A stretch of 24,144 nucleotides of DNA. It comes from Butyriboletus loyo (taxonomy: Eukaryota > Basidiomycota > Agaricomycetes > Boletales > Boletaceae). The translations under genes and the position numbers were made by a program. Location of the stretch: positions 1 through 24,144 of the forward strand of contig JBBPSI010000319.1 in assembly GCA_038093515.1 (NCBI GenBank), in the 5' to 3' direction. The first letter of the stretch is position 1. Each line of letters opens with the position of its first letter. Shown here piece by piece: positions 16,608 to 24,144 of this stretch. The notes under the pieces are model-generated. The model saw only the letters and a list, made by a program, of their open reading frames with translations, was not told the origin of the DNA and did not search any database.

Positions 16608-17129
16608 TTATGTATGACCAGGCCTGTTGGGGTGACCTATGGGGGTGAGTACGACGGCATCGCTGTGCTTCGAATTCATTTGCCCCGGACCGCTCAACTC
16701 GTCCACGCGATGGAAATGACCGAGGAAAGCGTTGACGAGGTTGCTCAGACGCCCGACCTTTAATTGAAGTCAGGGTGGCCGTCAGGGATCAGCTCTATGG
16801 CATCTCCCCGCCGCAAGATCGCTTGTTCAAGGTCGCCTAGCTCATTGAGGCGCTCGAAACAACTTCGGAGGAAGTAGGGTTGCACACGGGTATGGGTGAC
16901 ACTGCGGTGTTTGGGGCACGGGTATGACGGGTACGGGTACGGTGTTGAAATGTCTAACCCGCGTCGTCCGAGGAAGAGGGCGAGATTGTTCAGATAAGTA
17001 AATTTCTCAGAGTTATTATCAAGGGAGAGCTCTATTGCATCCCTGTCTTGAAATCGCTTGCTCGAGGTCGCTCAGCTCACTGAGGCACTCCAGGCGAGCT
17101 CTGAGGCAGAGGGCGAGGTTGCATCGATG
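16608..17129 (-). pseudogene. TPR-repeat protein relic (fungal TPR/CHAT-type), three repeat remnants
   Basis: Minus-strand reading gives three successive remnants of the fungal tetratricopeptide consensus. They are LALCLRARLECLSELSDLEQ (from 17129), FLRSCFERLNELGDLEQAIL followed by RRGDAIELIPDGHPD, and GRLSNLVNAFLGHF...DAVVLTPIGHPNRPGH ending at a TAA (16610). Such repeats scaffold protein contacts in basidiomycete TPR/CHAT proteins. At least two frameshifts occur (near 17050 and 16760), with a stop in one phase at 17021-17019. A 93-bp in-frame insertion splits the second remnant. A pseudogene fragment; the CHAT domain is not in the window. Confidence 0.65.
16874..16966. repeat. 93-bp GGGTA-rich insertion in the TPR relic
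   Basis: It contains several imperfect ACGGGT/GGGTATG units (ACGGGTATGACGGGTACGGG within it). It is flanked by near-identical 9-bp repeats, TCGGAGGAA at 16865-16873 and TCCGAGGAA at 16967-16975. The flanks suggest an insertion with target duplication or slippage. Total added length is 102 bp, which keeps the frame. Confidence 0.6.
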
Positions 17130-18105
17130 AACTGTAGCGGACGGATCAGACAGTACCTCTGTTAGGAGGAATATGGAAGTCTCACCTTGGGATGGGATCA
17201 GGCCAGCCTGATTGATGACATCCAGTGTTCACTCCGACATGCATGCTTATTCGCTGTTCTCCATTCTATGAAACCGACCTGCACTGCAGCGTAATAGCCG
17301 ACGGGGACCCACCTAAGACCAGTAGCGACTGACTCCTGTCGCCCGGAAACTGCGGAAAGAAACAATTCGTACTGGTAATAACTGTTTCCTCAACTTCGTC
17401 GACACACGTCACATAACCTAAAGAAGAGGGCATATGCTGTGTCTGGTCGCCGTTCCCAGGGGCTTCTTCGTAGCCCCATTCTTCCCTAGGATGGGTGTCG
17501 GAGACAGCAGGTGCTTGCACGTTGCGCTGCTGGGCGGTCGGTTGGCAAACTAGAAGCAAGGTATGGAAACGCACAGTAGGGGTAAAACAGGTCGTCGATT
17601 TCATTCTGTTGTGCAAACCGTTGGACATTGCAGTAGTTAGAGCGGGAAGTATGATGTTGAGGGATGCGGCGGGGGCGTACCCAGCCTTGTGCGCCTATTG
17701 AAGCCGATCATTCAGGCGACGTACACACGGGCGTAATCAACCGCACCTGTCAGCCGCGTACTACGTTTCGTTTCGCCAATCAATCATCACTGTCCTGATT
17801 CCATTCATGATACTCCTCGCCAGGCGACGGTAGCAGCTATAGGTATTCTTGTGCCACACGTGGTATCATCATCAATACATCCCGTGCTGACATGATTAGT
17901 ATTGTGGACGTAGCCGAAACTATGAATATGTCCAAGCCCAGCACAAACTCCTTTGATAATATGTGTTTCGAATCAAGGTTTGTTCGTTCTGTATATGGGC
18001 ATGTATTACTTGGGAGAGAGTGTGTAAGCCTGCTGCTTACCCGAACATTCCTTATCGCTCTGATGTACGCCAGGATGCCTGACGAGCATTGGCATCCTGT
18101 CATCG
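17130..18105. other. No gene recognised; weak frames
   Basis: The minus-strand frame 17628-17266 (120 codons) has protein-like composition (THPREEWGYEEAPGNGDQTQ) but no motif. It could be an upstream exon of the TPR gene, though no splice path was found. Plus-strand frame 17892-18314 and minus-strand frame 18103-17837 overlap in opposite directions, so at most one is real. Confidence 0.3.
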
Positions 18106-18108
18106 TAC

Positions 18109-18145
18109 CATATATATATCAGACTGCAGTTACAGTACATCATCT

Positions 18146-18183
<38 letters not shown>

Positions 18184-18191
18184 TCTCTCTC
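18109..18191 (+). promoter_or_regulatory. Putative promoter: TATATATAT plus (TC)15 pyrimidine tract
   Basis: A TA-repeat TATA-like sequence (18109-18119) is followed by 15 perfect TC units (18148-18177) and a second CT-rich run to 18191. CT-rich tracts just before transcription starts are common in fungal promoters. The ATG of the mitochondrial-type ORF lies 123 bp after the tract. Alternatively it is a neutral microsatellite. Confidence 0.45.
18148..18177. repeat. (TC)15 microsatellite
   Basis: Thirty uninterrupted bases of TC dinucleotide, followed by CACA and a further CT run to 18191. Confidence 0.95.
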
Positions 18192-18313
18192 AATACACTG
18201 CTTGGTTCACGTTCGGTTTCGTCCGTTAGTGTTGCCATCCACCTAGACGGCTCACACTTTTTTTTTGAACGTTATTTTGCCAAGCAACGATATCTGTCGC
18301 ACCCCACCGCTTA

Positions 18314-18478
18314 ATGCCCGCTGCACAGGCACGACGTGTCCTGACCCGTAACCGAACCGCATTTGGATCGACTACCTCCGCTCGTACTCTCGCCACCGTT
18401 ACACCGCCCACTGTACTACCCGCATCAGGAAAACGACTGCCGAGGGAACCAGGCTGTAGCAAACGGGCAAAAAGTTAG
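18314..18478 (+). pseudogene. 5' end of a probable nuclear-encoded mitochondrial protein, cut at codon 47
   Basis: From ATG 18314 the frame encodes MPAAQARRVLTRNRTAFGS, then TTSARTLATVTPPTVLPASG and KRLPREPG. It has six arginines before residue 25, many Ser/Thr/Ala, no acidic residue until position 44, and an ARTLAT site suited to processing. That is a textbook mitochondrial presequence. Codon 47 ends at 18454, where the putative copia-2 LTR begins (TGTAGC). The frame dies seven codons later. The mature protein is not in the window, so its identity is unknown. A chance ORF cannot be excluded. Confidence 0.5.
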
Positions 18479-19415
18479 CACCTTGTAGCGAGGTTTAGCA
18501 GTTGTAGCTCGCGTAGCAAAACTCCGTCGGCCTGCAATCTCCGTTGTGTTAGATCATGCGTGAATCTCCGTTATCATAAAGATAACCCACTGCTGAGTTA
18601 CATCACCATACCGGTGTCAAAGAAATCAGATCATAGATTACTCATAGCCCAGATCAGATGTAGTACACCAGCTGATATAGCAGAACTAGAAAGGGGACAA
18701 GACTATAATCATAGAATGGACTATTGGTAGCTAAGGACAGTGTGAAAAGTCTCTTTATCAGCAAAATTGTTAATGTAGAACTCCTGAGCAACATCCAAAC
18801 TATTATCATATGTCATTTCCCATGCTGTGACACCAGTAGCAGCCAAAATCATACATCAAAGTGTGCTGCTAGCACAAAAGGTGTGGTACATTAATCAGCT
18901 AATTTACAACTCAATAAGATCCTCAGATATTGATATATCATTGATAAATAGTGGTAGTGACAAATATTTCGGAATTGGTAAAGTCCGAGCAGGCGCACCG
19001 AGGGCAACGAAGGATGCAAGGGTAAACCTATCAGTGGAAAGACTCACTGATAATACGAGAGTGAGAGTATCGCAAACAGAGTATAAGGAGCAGGGCTCAA
19101 CTTAGAGATATCGCAGTAGTGATGAAAGAACTGAAAGATCTAGAGAAAAGCGACAAGCCATAAGGGCTGTCTTATATACAGTACATGAGTGTTTGTACTT
19201 ATGTTCTGTATAGTACCTATTTAAGGTATAGTATGAAATACATGACGATATGATAGAGATAAGAGATAAGACTAAGCATATCGTCCAATAGCATAATAAG
19301 AGCTATTTGTAATGTGATAAGCGTGACCAGGTCTAGACAATGATGTCATATAGACCAGTCTAGAAACGTAGTGGCTGTAAGTGAAATACAGAAATAGAAC
19401 ACTACCGTTTCAACA
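18455..19415 (-). repeat. 3' LTR of copia-2 (outer end tentative)
   Basis: The inner end, TGTTGAAACGG at 19415, abuts the polypurine tract and is secure. The minus-strand TATA box TATATAAG is at 19178-19171. The outer end at 18455 rests on a near-inverted terminus (TGTAGCAAACGG), on an abrupt shift to AT-rich sequence, and on the sudden end of the mitochondrial-type ORF. It would make the LTR 961 bp with about 700 bp after the TATA region, long for a copia LTR. A shorter LTR next to another insertion is possible. The 92-codon frame at 18827-19105 lies inside and is not credible. Confidence 0.5.
18457..18517. repeat. Phased TAGC cluster
   Basis: TAGC occurs at 18457, 18476, 18486, 18496, 18505 and 18514, with the last five spaced 9-10 bp apart. 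It lies at the outer end of the copia-2 LTR, or of an independent element. Phased short motifs at transposon ends often bind proteins; function is inferred. Confidence 0.5.
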
Positions 19416-19428
19416 CTCCTCCTCGCTT
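19416..19428 (-). promoter_or_regulatory. Polypurine tract of copia-2
   Basis: AAGCGAGGAGGAG on the minus strand lies between the pol stop (19434) and the LTR start (19415). Confidence 0.75.
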
Positions 19429-19433
19429 TAGCA

Positions 19434-22400
19434 TTACTTCTTCATAGAGACAAAAGGAGAAAGAGAGAGCATGGACCGAACTTCTTCAAACCTCTGCCAT
19501 GTCAGATTCTTTGTAAAGATATCTGCTGCTTGTTGTTGAGTAGGAGTATAGAAGAGAGTGATCTCCTTATCCTCGACGCATTCCCGAATGTAATGAAACG
19601 GAATTGCAATGTGTTTGCTGCGTCCTTCAACGGCAGGATTAGAAGCCAGAAATATAGCTCCCTGATTATCAACTAGAAGGGGTAAAGGACCAAGTCTGTA
19701 TCCCATCTCGAAGAACAAGGAGCGCACCCAAGAGAGCGGTTTAGCAGTCTCGGTCATGCCCATATATTCTGCTTCGGTTGAAGAGTGAGCAATCTTGCGT
19801 TGTCGTCTGGATAACCATGATACTATGCCAGATGCTAGAAATATACAATAACCAGTCGTTGAACAACGGGTCTCAATATCGCCTGCCCAGTCAGTGTCGC
19901 TGTATGCAATAAAGCCAGAATTGGCTCTTGGACCAGACTGGCTGTGTCCAGAATACATTATGCAAAGGTCTGGAGTTCCAACCAGATAGCGGACTATATA
20001 GAGCGCTCTTTGCAAATGTTCTTCTGATGGATTGGAAGAGAATTGCGACATCTTGATGACAGCATGAGCGATATCGGGTCTAGATCCGAGCATGATGAAT
20101 AGGAGGGATCCGATGACAGATTGATATTGAGAACGCAAAGATGGCGATGCTTCGGTGGTTGATGGTAAAGGATTATAACCAGAAGGAAGAGGTGTGCGTG
20201 CGGATTTTGCATTTTCAAGCTTGAATCGTTTTATGACCTTCTGTGCATAATCGCACTGATCCAGCCTCAGGGTACGATTTCTTCGATCCCTGGTAATCCG
20301 CATTCCTAAATACTCTTTCGCTTCTCCAAGGTCTCGACTCTCCCAAGTCTTCATAAAGTGCTTCTTGTGAGCGAGGACTTGTGCTTTATCACTACCCATA
20401 AAAAGAGCATCATCAACATATATAACTAAGATAATGATGACTTTCCCGATGAATTTTATATAAGTTCCCGGGTCAGACAAGGTACGCTTGAAACCTTGTT
20501 TGATAAGTGATAAATGCAAGGCTTTGTTCCATTGAAGGGCTGCTTGCTTGAGGCCATAGATAGCTTTCCGTAGGCGACAGACTTTACTTTCTGAGCCTTT
20601 TTGAGCGAAACCCTCAGGTTGTTCCATATAGATTTCTTCGTCAAGATCTCCGAAGAGAAATGCGGTCTTGACGTCTAGAGCCTCGATTTCCCAATCTTCT
20701 AAGGCAGCTAGAGCTAAGAGAATCCTAACAGTTTCAAACCTGGCAACTGGTGAGAAGGTTTCCTCATAGTCAATTCCGAAGATTTGGGTAAAGCCTTTTG
20801 CTACCCAGCGAGACTTGTATCGTCCATCGCTTTTTCGTACATTTATCCATTTCCCTTTAATGACTTGACGTCCCTTGGGAAGATCTACCAGATCCCATAC
20901 ACGTCGTTCTTGAAACGACTTGTATTCCTCTCCCATGGCGGTTAGCCATAAGGATCTCTCGGCAGGAGGTAATCTCATTACTGCCTTGTGAGACTGTGGG
21001 ATACCATCGACAGTAGCAGCAGCTAGAAGAGATTTAATCCACTTAGCGCTGTACATCTGTCCTAAGTCATCTTCTTCATTTGTGGGTCTCGGTTTATTAA
21101 CCGGTTGTGGAGTAGGAATTAACTCCTCCTGAATAGGATCCAGTCCTCGATGTATCTCTCGTTCTATCTCGATCGGAGGTCGATTCCCATAAGCATTATC
21201 TGGGACAATCCGTGGAACACGGATGCGAGTAGGACGAGGATTAAAGTCCTGACCAGTCTGCAAGAAATCTGGATCATTGATCGTTGGAATTGGAGCACCT
21301 TGAGACCGTAAGTCCTGATCGAACTCATCATATAAGTCACGTTGGTGACCTCGAGCACGAATATCTCGAGTCGGATGATGTTGATGAGGACGATTGCGAA
21401 ATTCAGTGATTCGTTCAGGATATACTCTTGTTGGAGGTAAGAAAGTGGAAGGACGAATCCGACCAGGATCTTCAAATGTTTCCAACGGAGGTATCATTTG
21501 ACGTTTATGTTGGTGTCGATCCATAATAGACGATCTATGTCCAGTATCTGGTGTTTCTCTTTTAACTCCAGGACGTGGAGGTGAGAATAACGGTGGTTGT
21601 TCTTCATGAACGGAATCAGGAGATGGAGGATCGAGGATTAAAGGTGATGGTGGATGTTCAGGGATAACCCATGGTGAAGGTGTGACTGATGGTTGAGGAG
21701 ACGGTTGTTGCATTTCGTCAGGATTAATGATGGGGGAAATAGGTGGTAGGCCTTCGCGTATTATACCGGTTCCATCAAATCGTACTCCTAATGGAGGTGG
21801 CTCGTCAGCTCTTTGTTGATTTGAAGGTGGGGCGTCAGATGTACTATCTTCATCATCTCCATGTTCATCAGCATCTGTTGGAAGAATAGGAGGCGGAATT
21901 GCGGCTTGTCTGTCGTTCTGTTCTTTGGAACAATGTGGGAAGTTTTCTTCGTCAAAAGTCGCGACGGACTCTACTAGAACTCGTCTTCGGGTTGGAGACC
22001 AAAATCGATAGCCTTTGGTGCCAGATTCATATCCGATGAAGGTGGCTTGTTCCGATTTCGGAGACAACTTGTTTTCCCTGAGTTCCTTCTTTATAAAAAC
22101 ATATGCACGACATCCAAATACCCGGAAATATGATATATCCGGTTTCTCCCCAGAGAATATCTCGATGGGGGTTTTCCAATTATGACGACGCATCGGTTGG
22201 CGATTGTAGATATGAAGTGAGGTTTCGGTTGCGTCCTGCCAGAAGACTTTTGGTAGACAGGCAGTATGGCGCATGGCTTCTTCTTTTTCCAGGATGGTCC
22301 TATTAAATCGCTCTGCACGTCCATTCTGGTGAGGGGTGTGAGGTACAGAGAGCTGATGCTCAATGCCCCTGGACGAGAGGAACGTCCGAATGTCTTTAGA

Positions 22401-23708
22401 CATGTATTCCCCCCCACGATCCGAACGGACAGCAAGAAGCGAAGACTGGGTCTGACGTTCAGCCCAGACGACCACTTCCTTAAAAGCATCAGCCGCCTCA
22501 GATTTAAGGCGCAAAAACCGCACGACTGCAAAAGCAGAATAGTCATCAATAAAAGTCAAAATGTAGCGCTTCTGAGTCCGAGAGTGTGTGGGGAATTCGA
22601 CCAAGTCGGAATGCACTAGCCCAAGGACCCGAGATGCGCGTTTGGATGAAGGCGCATAGGGACGTTCATGCATCTTGCCTAAGGCACAGCCTCGACAAGG
22701 AATGACGTCAGAAGGTTCAGGTATTAACGGCATACCCTTAACATTCTTGTAAGCATGGCGTAACACGTTCTTGGATGGATGACCAAAACGGTGGTGCCAT
22801 AACGAAGAAGATCCTACATCCTGCAAGGAGTGGATCCCGACATCTGGAGTTAGCATTTTAGCCTGAAACCAGTGGAGGGGATTGTTCGGAAGTAAGGCAG
22901 AAGCCTGCACCACCAAACGTCCTTGAGGGTTCCAAATCTTGGTTTGATCGGTTATTTCGCATCGATAACCATCCTTGGTTAGAGCGGTGACCGATAAGAG
23001 TCTATGGGCTGCTTGAGGCGCATACCAAACTCCTGTAAGCTCCAATGGAATGGGCTTATCCTTCCCTAGTCGCTGTGATAACAACACAGTGCCAGGTCCA
23101 AACATCTTCATGGTTGCGCCATTTGCTGTGATCGCAACTCTCTCGGTATCACCGAGATCCATGAAGTCTGCAACGTGTGGTGTGACATGGTCTGTACAAC
23201 CGCTGTCAATCATCCAGGCGTTGGAAAGAAGATCCTTCTTTGAAGGGACATCTCCGGATGTGTAAGCTCCCGCAATATACAGATCACCAAGATTGAATTC
23301 ATCGTTGTAATCATATACAGCATCATAGTCCTCAGCATCTCGCTGGTATGTAGAGTCCCAGACATTAATGTCACGGGAGTCAAGACCGTGCTTCCAAGTG
23401 CCATCAGCACGACGAGCAGTGTTTCCATAAAAGGATTCTTCATCCTTCTCATCGATCGACCCTAGAAAGGTCGAAAGACGGACTGCTTTCACTTTGCGTT
23501 CCTTCTTCTTCGGCTGACCACGAGACCCTGAAGGTTTAGAGGGAATCGCGGCGTTTCCGAAAGGAGTGTGAAGAAGAAGACGCATTAGCATCTCCATCCT
23601 CGAAATAAGGTGATGCGAGGGGTGGTCCCATCGGATCATCATCTCCCCAACCAGCTTGACCAACGGTTGATTCAGTTTCCATCGGGAAATCTGTAAGCGT
23701 GTGGTCAC
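19434..23708 (-). CDS. copia-2 pol polyprotein: protease, integrase, RT, RNase H
   Basis: The frame is open for 1424 codons. The formal start (GTG 23708) directly follows an in-frame TAG, so pol is probably made by frameshifting from gag near 23560; the first 48 or so residues would then not be pol. From residue 1 at 23708: protease WMIDSG (D168), integrase HHCC (H305/H306, H310, C338, C341), DDE D368, D430, E466 (35 residues between D430 and E466), and FIGYESGTKGY (557-567). A 290-residue Pro-rich linker follows (about 600-890). RT has KGKWINVRKSDG (951-962), D1012 and YVDD (1097-1100, nt 20420-20409). RNase H has D1271, E1312, D1347 and D1396. All catalytic residues are present. KHIDI is replaced by KHIAI. 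Confidence 0.9.
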   Translation of the reverse strand: MTTRLQISRWKLNQPLVKLVGEMMIRWDHPSHHLISRMEMLMRLLLHTPFGNAAIPSKPSGSRGQPKKKERKVKAVRLSTFLGSIDEKDEESFYGNTARRADGTWKHGLDSRDINVWDSTYQRDAEDYDAVYDYNDEFNLGDLYIAGAYTSGDVPSKKDLLSNAWMIDSGCTDHVTPHVADFMDLGDTERVAITANGATMKMFGPGTVLLSQRLGKDKPIPLELTGVWYAPQAAHRLLSVTALTKDGYRCEITDQTKIWNPQGRLVVQASALLPNNPLHWFQAKMLTPDVGIHSLQDVGSSSLWHHRFGHPSKNVLRHAYKNVKGMPLIPEPSDVIPCRGCALGKMHERPYAPSSKRASRVLGLVHSDLVEFPTHSRTQKRYILTFIDDYSAFAVVRFLRLKSEAADAFKEVVVWAERQTQSSLLAVRSDRGGEYMSKDIRTFLSSRGIEHQLSVPHTPHQNGRAERFNRTILEKEEAMRHTACLPKVFWQDATETSLHIYNRQPMRRHNWKTPIEIFSGEKPDISYFRVFGCRAYVFIKKELRENKLSPKSEQATFIGYESGTKGYRFWSPTRRRVLVESVATFDEENFPHCSKEQNDRQAAIPPPILPTDADEHGDDEDSTSDAPPSNQQRADEPPPLGVRFDGTGIIREGLPPISPIINPDEMQQPSPQPSVTPSPWVIPEHPPSPLILDPPSPDSVHEEQPPLFSPPRPGVKRETPDTGHRSSIMDRHQHKRQMIPPLETFEDPGRIRPSTFLPPTRVYPERITEFRNRPHQHHPTRDIRARGHQRDLYDEFDQDLRSQGAPIPTINDPDFLQTGQDFNPRPTRIRVPRIVPDNAYGNRPPIEIEREIHRGLDPIQEELIPTPQPVNKPRPTNEEDDLGQMYSAKWIKSLLAAATVDGIPQSHKAVMRLPPAERSLWLTAMGEEYKSFQERRVWDLVDLPKGRQVIKGKWINVRKSDGRYKSRWVAKGFTQIFGIDYEETFSPVARFETVRILLALAALEDWEIEALDVKTAFLFGDLDEEIYMEQPEGFAQKGSESKVCRLRKAIYGLKQAALQWNKALHLSLIKQGFKRTLSDPGTYIKFIGKVIIILVIYVDDALFMGSDKAQVLAHKKHFMKTWESRDLGEAKEYLGMRITRDRRNRTLRLDQCDYAQKVIKRFKLENAKSARTPLPSGYNPLPSTTEASPSLRSQYQSVIGSLLFIMLGSRPDIAHAVIKMSQFSSNPSEEHLQRALYIVRYLVGTPDLCIMYSGHSQSGPRANSGFIAYSDTDWAGDIETRCSTTGYCIFLASGIVSWLSRRQRKIAHSSTEAEYMGMTETAKPLSWVRSLFFEMGYRLGPLPLLVDNQGAIFLASNPAVEGRSKHIAIPFHYIRECVEDKEITLFYTPTQQQAADIFTKNLTWQRFEEVRSMLSLSPFVSMKK

Positions 23709-24144
23709 CTAGTTGCGTTTCGCCCAACTCTACTATGTTGGCAAATCCGTCCATGTCCATTTCCACTTCATTCGCACGTCCTTTCCCTTTTCCCTTTCCT
23801 CGACGTGTCTTGAAACCGGAGCGATTGCTTGTTCGCTCATTACGGTTTGCTCCGGATCCTGAAGGTCCTCCATAAGGCGTCGCAGGCATATTGTTTTGCT
23901 GCTGCCTTTGTTGCTGCGGTTGGAACGGCCTCTTCTGTCCAGGACGACCACGTCCGCCAGAAGGTTGTTGAGGACGAGCCTGATTGTTCCAATTTGTCTG
24001 CGCAGGTGGAGGAGGTCCGCGTCTAACCGTGTTTGTTCGGTTGAGCTGGGTATCCGGTGCAACTGTATTCGTACGAGAGGTGGTGGGATAAGGGATCTGG
24101 CCAGTGCCAGCACGAAGTTGTAACTCGTGAGTTATCATGGGAAT
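23536..24144 (-). CDS. copia-2 gag, C-terminal part (5' end beyond window)
   Basis: The frame is open from the window edge to TAA at 23536 and has no convincing start, so it is the end of a longer gag. It begins ITHELQLRAGTGQIP. A Gln/Pro/Gly/Arg-rich segment follows (GQKRPFQPQQQRQQQNN), then a basic patch (KTRRGKGKGKGR), then an acidic tail (EMDMDGFANIVELGE). No CX2CX4HX4C zinc knuckle appears in the 200 residues seen; the basic patch may serve for RNA binding. Gag overlaps the pol frame by 173 nt in the +1 relation. It would form the particle shell. Confidence 0.7.
   Translation of the reverse strand: MPMITHELQLRAGTGQIPYPTTSRTNTVAPDTQLNRTNTVRRGPPPPAQTNWNNQARPQQPSGGRGRPGQKRPFQPQQQRQQQNNMPATPYGGPSGSGANRNERTSNRSGFKTRRGKGKGKGRANEVEMDMDGFANIVELGETQLGDHTLTDFPMETESTVGQAGWGDDDPMGPPLASPYFEDGDANASSSSHSFRKRRDSL
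23557..23562 (-). promoter_or_regulatory. Candidate +1 frameshift site UUU-CGG
   Basis: In the gag frame TTT (23562-23560) is followed by CGG (23559-23557). Slipping one base gives TTC and continues in the pol frame as GNAAIPSKPSGS. A Phe tRNA pairs well with UUC, and CGG is often a rare codon, as in known +1 sites. A simple one-base indel would look the same. Confidence 0.35.

Larger units (their letters stand above)
18455..24144 (-). mobile_element. Ty1/copia retrotransposon copia-2 (3' LTR, pol, part of gag; 5' end beyond window)
   Basis: On the minus strand, gag C-terminus, protease, integrase, RT and RNase H come in Ty1/copia order. A polypurine tract (19428-19416) and an LTR start (TGTTGAAACGG, 19415) follow. 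Pol has no internal stop in 1424 codons, so this copy is young. It differs strongly from copia-1 (YVDD versus WVDD, different LTR and linker). The LTR's far end is proposed at 18455, where TGTAGCAAACGG mirrors TGTTGAAACGG. Confidence 0.85.

Noticed and set aside
16886..16945. Interstitial telomere interpretation of GGGTA units
   Set aside because: Units are irregular and short, and the flanking 9-bp repeats fit an inserted minisatellite better; the species' telomere repeat is unknown.
18827..19105. 92-codon plus-strand ORF
   Set aside because: It lies within the putative copia-2 LTR, in AT-rich sequence, with no motif.
22091..22549. 152-codon minus-strand ORF and overlapping plus-strand ORFs
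   Set aside because: Shadows of the copia-2 integrase region in other phases.
1..24144. tRNA, rRNA or bacterial operon features
   Set aside because: No cloverleaf-compatible A/B boxes, rRNA-like sequence or Shine-Dalgarno-led operons were noticed; introns and copia elements fit a eukaryote.

Overview
The window reads as TE-rich, gene-poor chromosome from a filamentous basidiomycete. Short GT-AG introns (57-116 nt) with CTAAC-like branch points support this. So does a seven-transmembrane gene whose C-terminal part matches the DUF6533-type families expanded in Agaricomycetes. From family recall alone, Boletales (Pisolithus/Scleroderma/Suillus type) is the best guess; no search was possible.

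Layout. 1-580: non-coding sequence with a duplicated TATA module and a strong hairpin. 583 to about 3377 (+): a 5'-truncated Ty1/copia element with integrase, RT, RNase H, a polypurine tract and a 3' LTR; one in-frame TGA separates integrase from RT. 3562-3715 (+): the C-terminal tail of a 7TM relic. 4974-5150 (-): a P-loop GTPase start. 6155-6544: a 195-bp tandem duplication. 6784-7254 (+): an unrecognised two-exon ORF. About 8200-16360: three degenerate copies (B, C, D) of a minus-strand module. Each has a 7TM gene with a kinase-like N-lobe relic upstream of it. B (8347-9412) has the only near-intact 7TM gene, C is shortened by two deletions, and D is frameshifted. A 221-bp foldback/MITE with 76-bp arms (97% identical) sits inside the B module. 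16608-17129 (-): TPR-repeat relic carrying a 93-bp GGGTA-rich insertion. 18109-18454 (+): promoter-like sequence and the first 47 codons of a probable mitochondrial protein. 18455-24144 (-): a second, distinct copia element with a long intact pol ORF, in a +1 frame relation to gag. Its LTR apparently cuts that mitochondrial gene, and its 5' end runs off the window.

How the parts relate. The only complete functional logic is that of the two retrotransposons. Host material is mostly gene-family debris (7TM, kinase, GTPase, TPR) shaped by duplication, microhomology deletion and insertion. I found no convincing new biological system. The most testable items are the 7TM/kinase triplication, the MITE, the interrupted mitochondrial gene, and the gag/pol frame relation. 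Every family name comes from reading motifs by eye.
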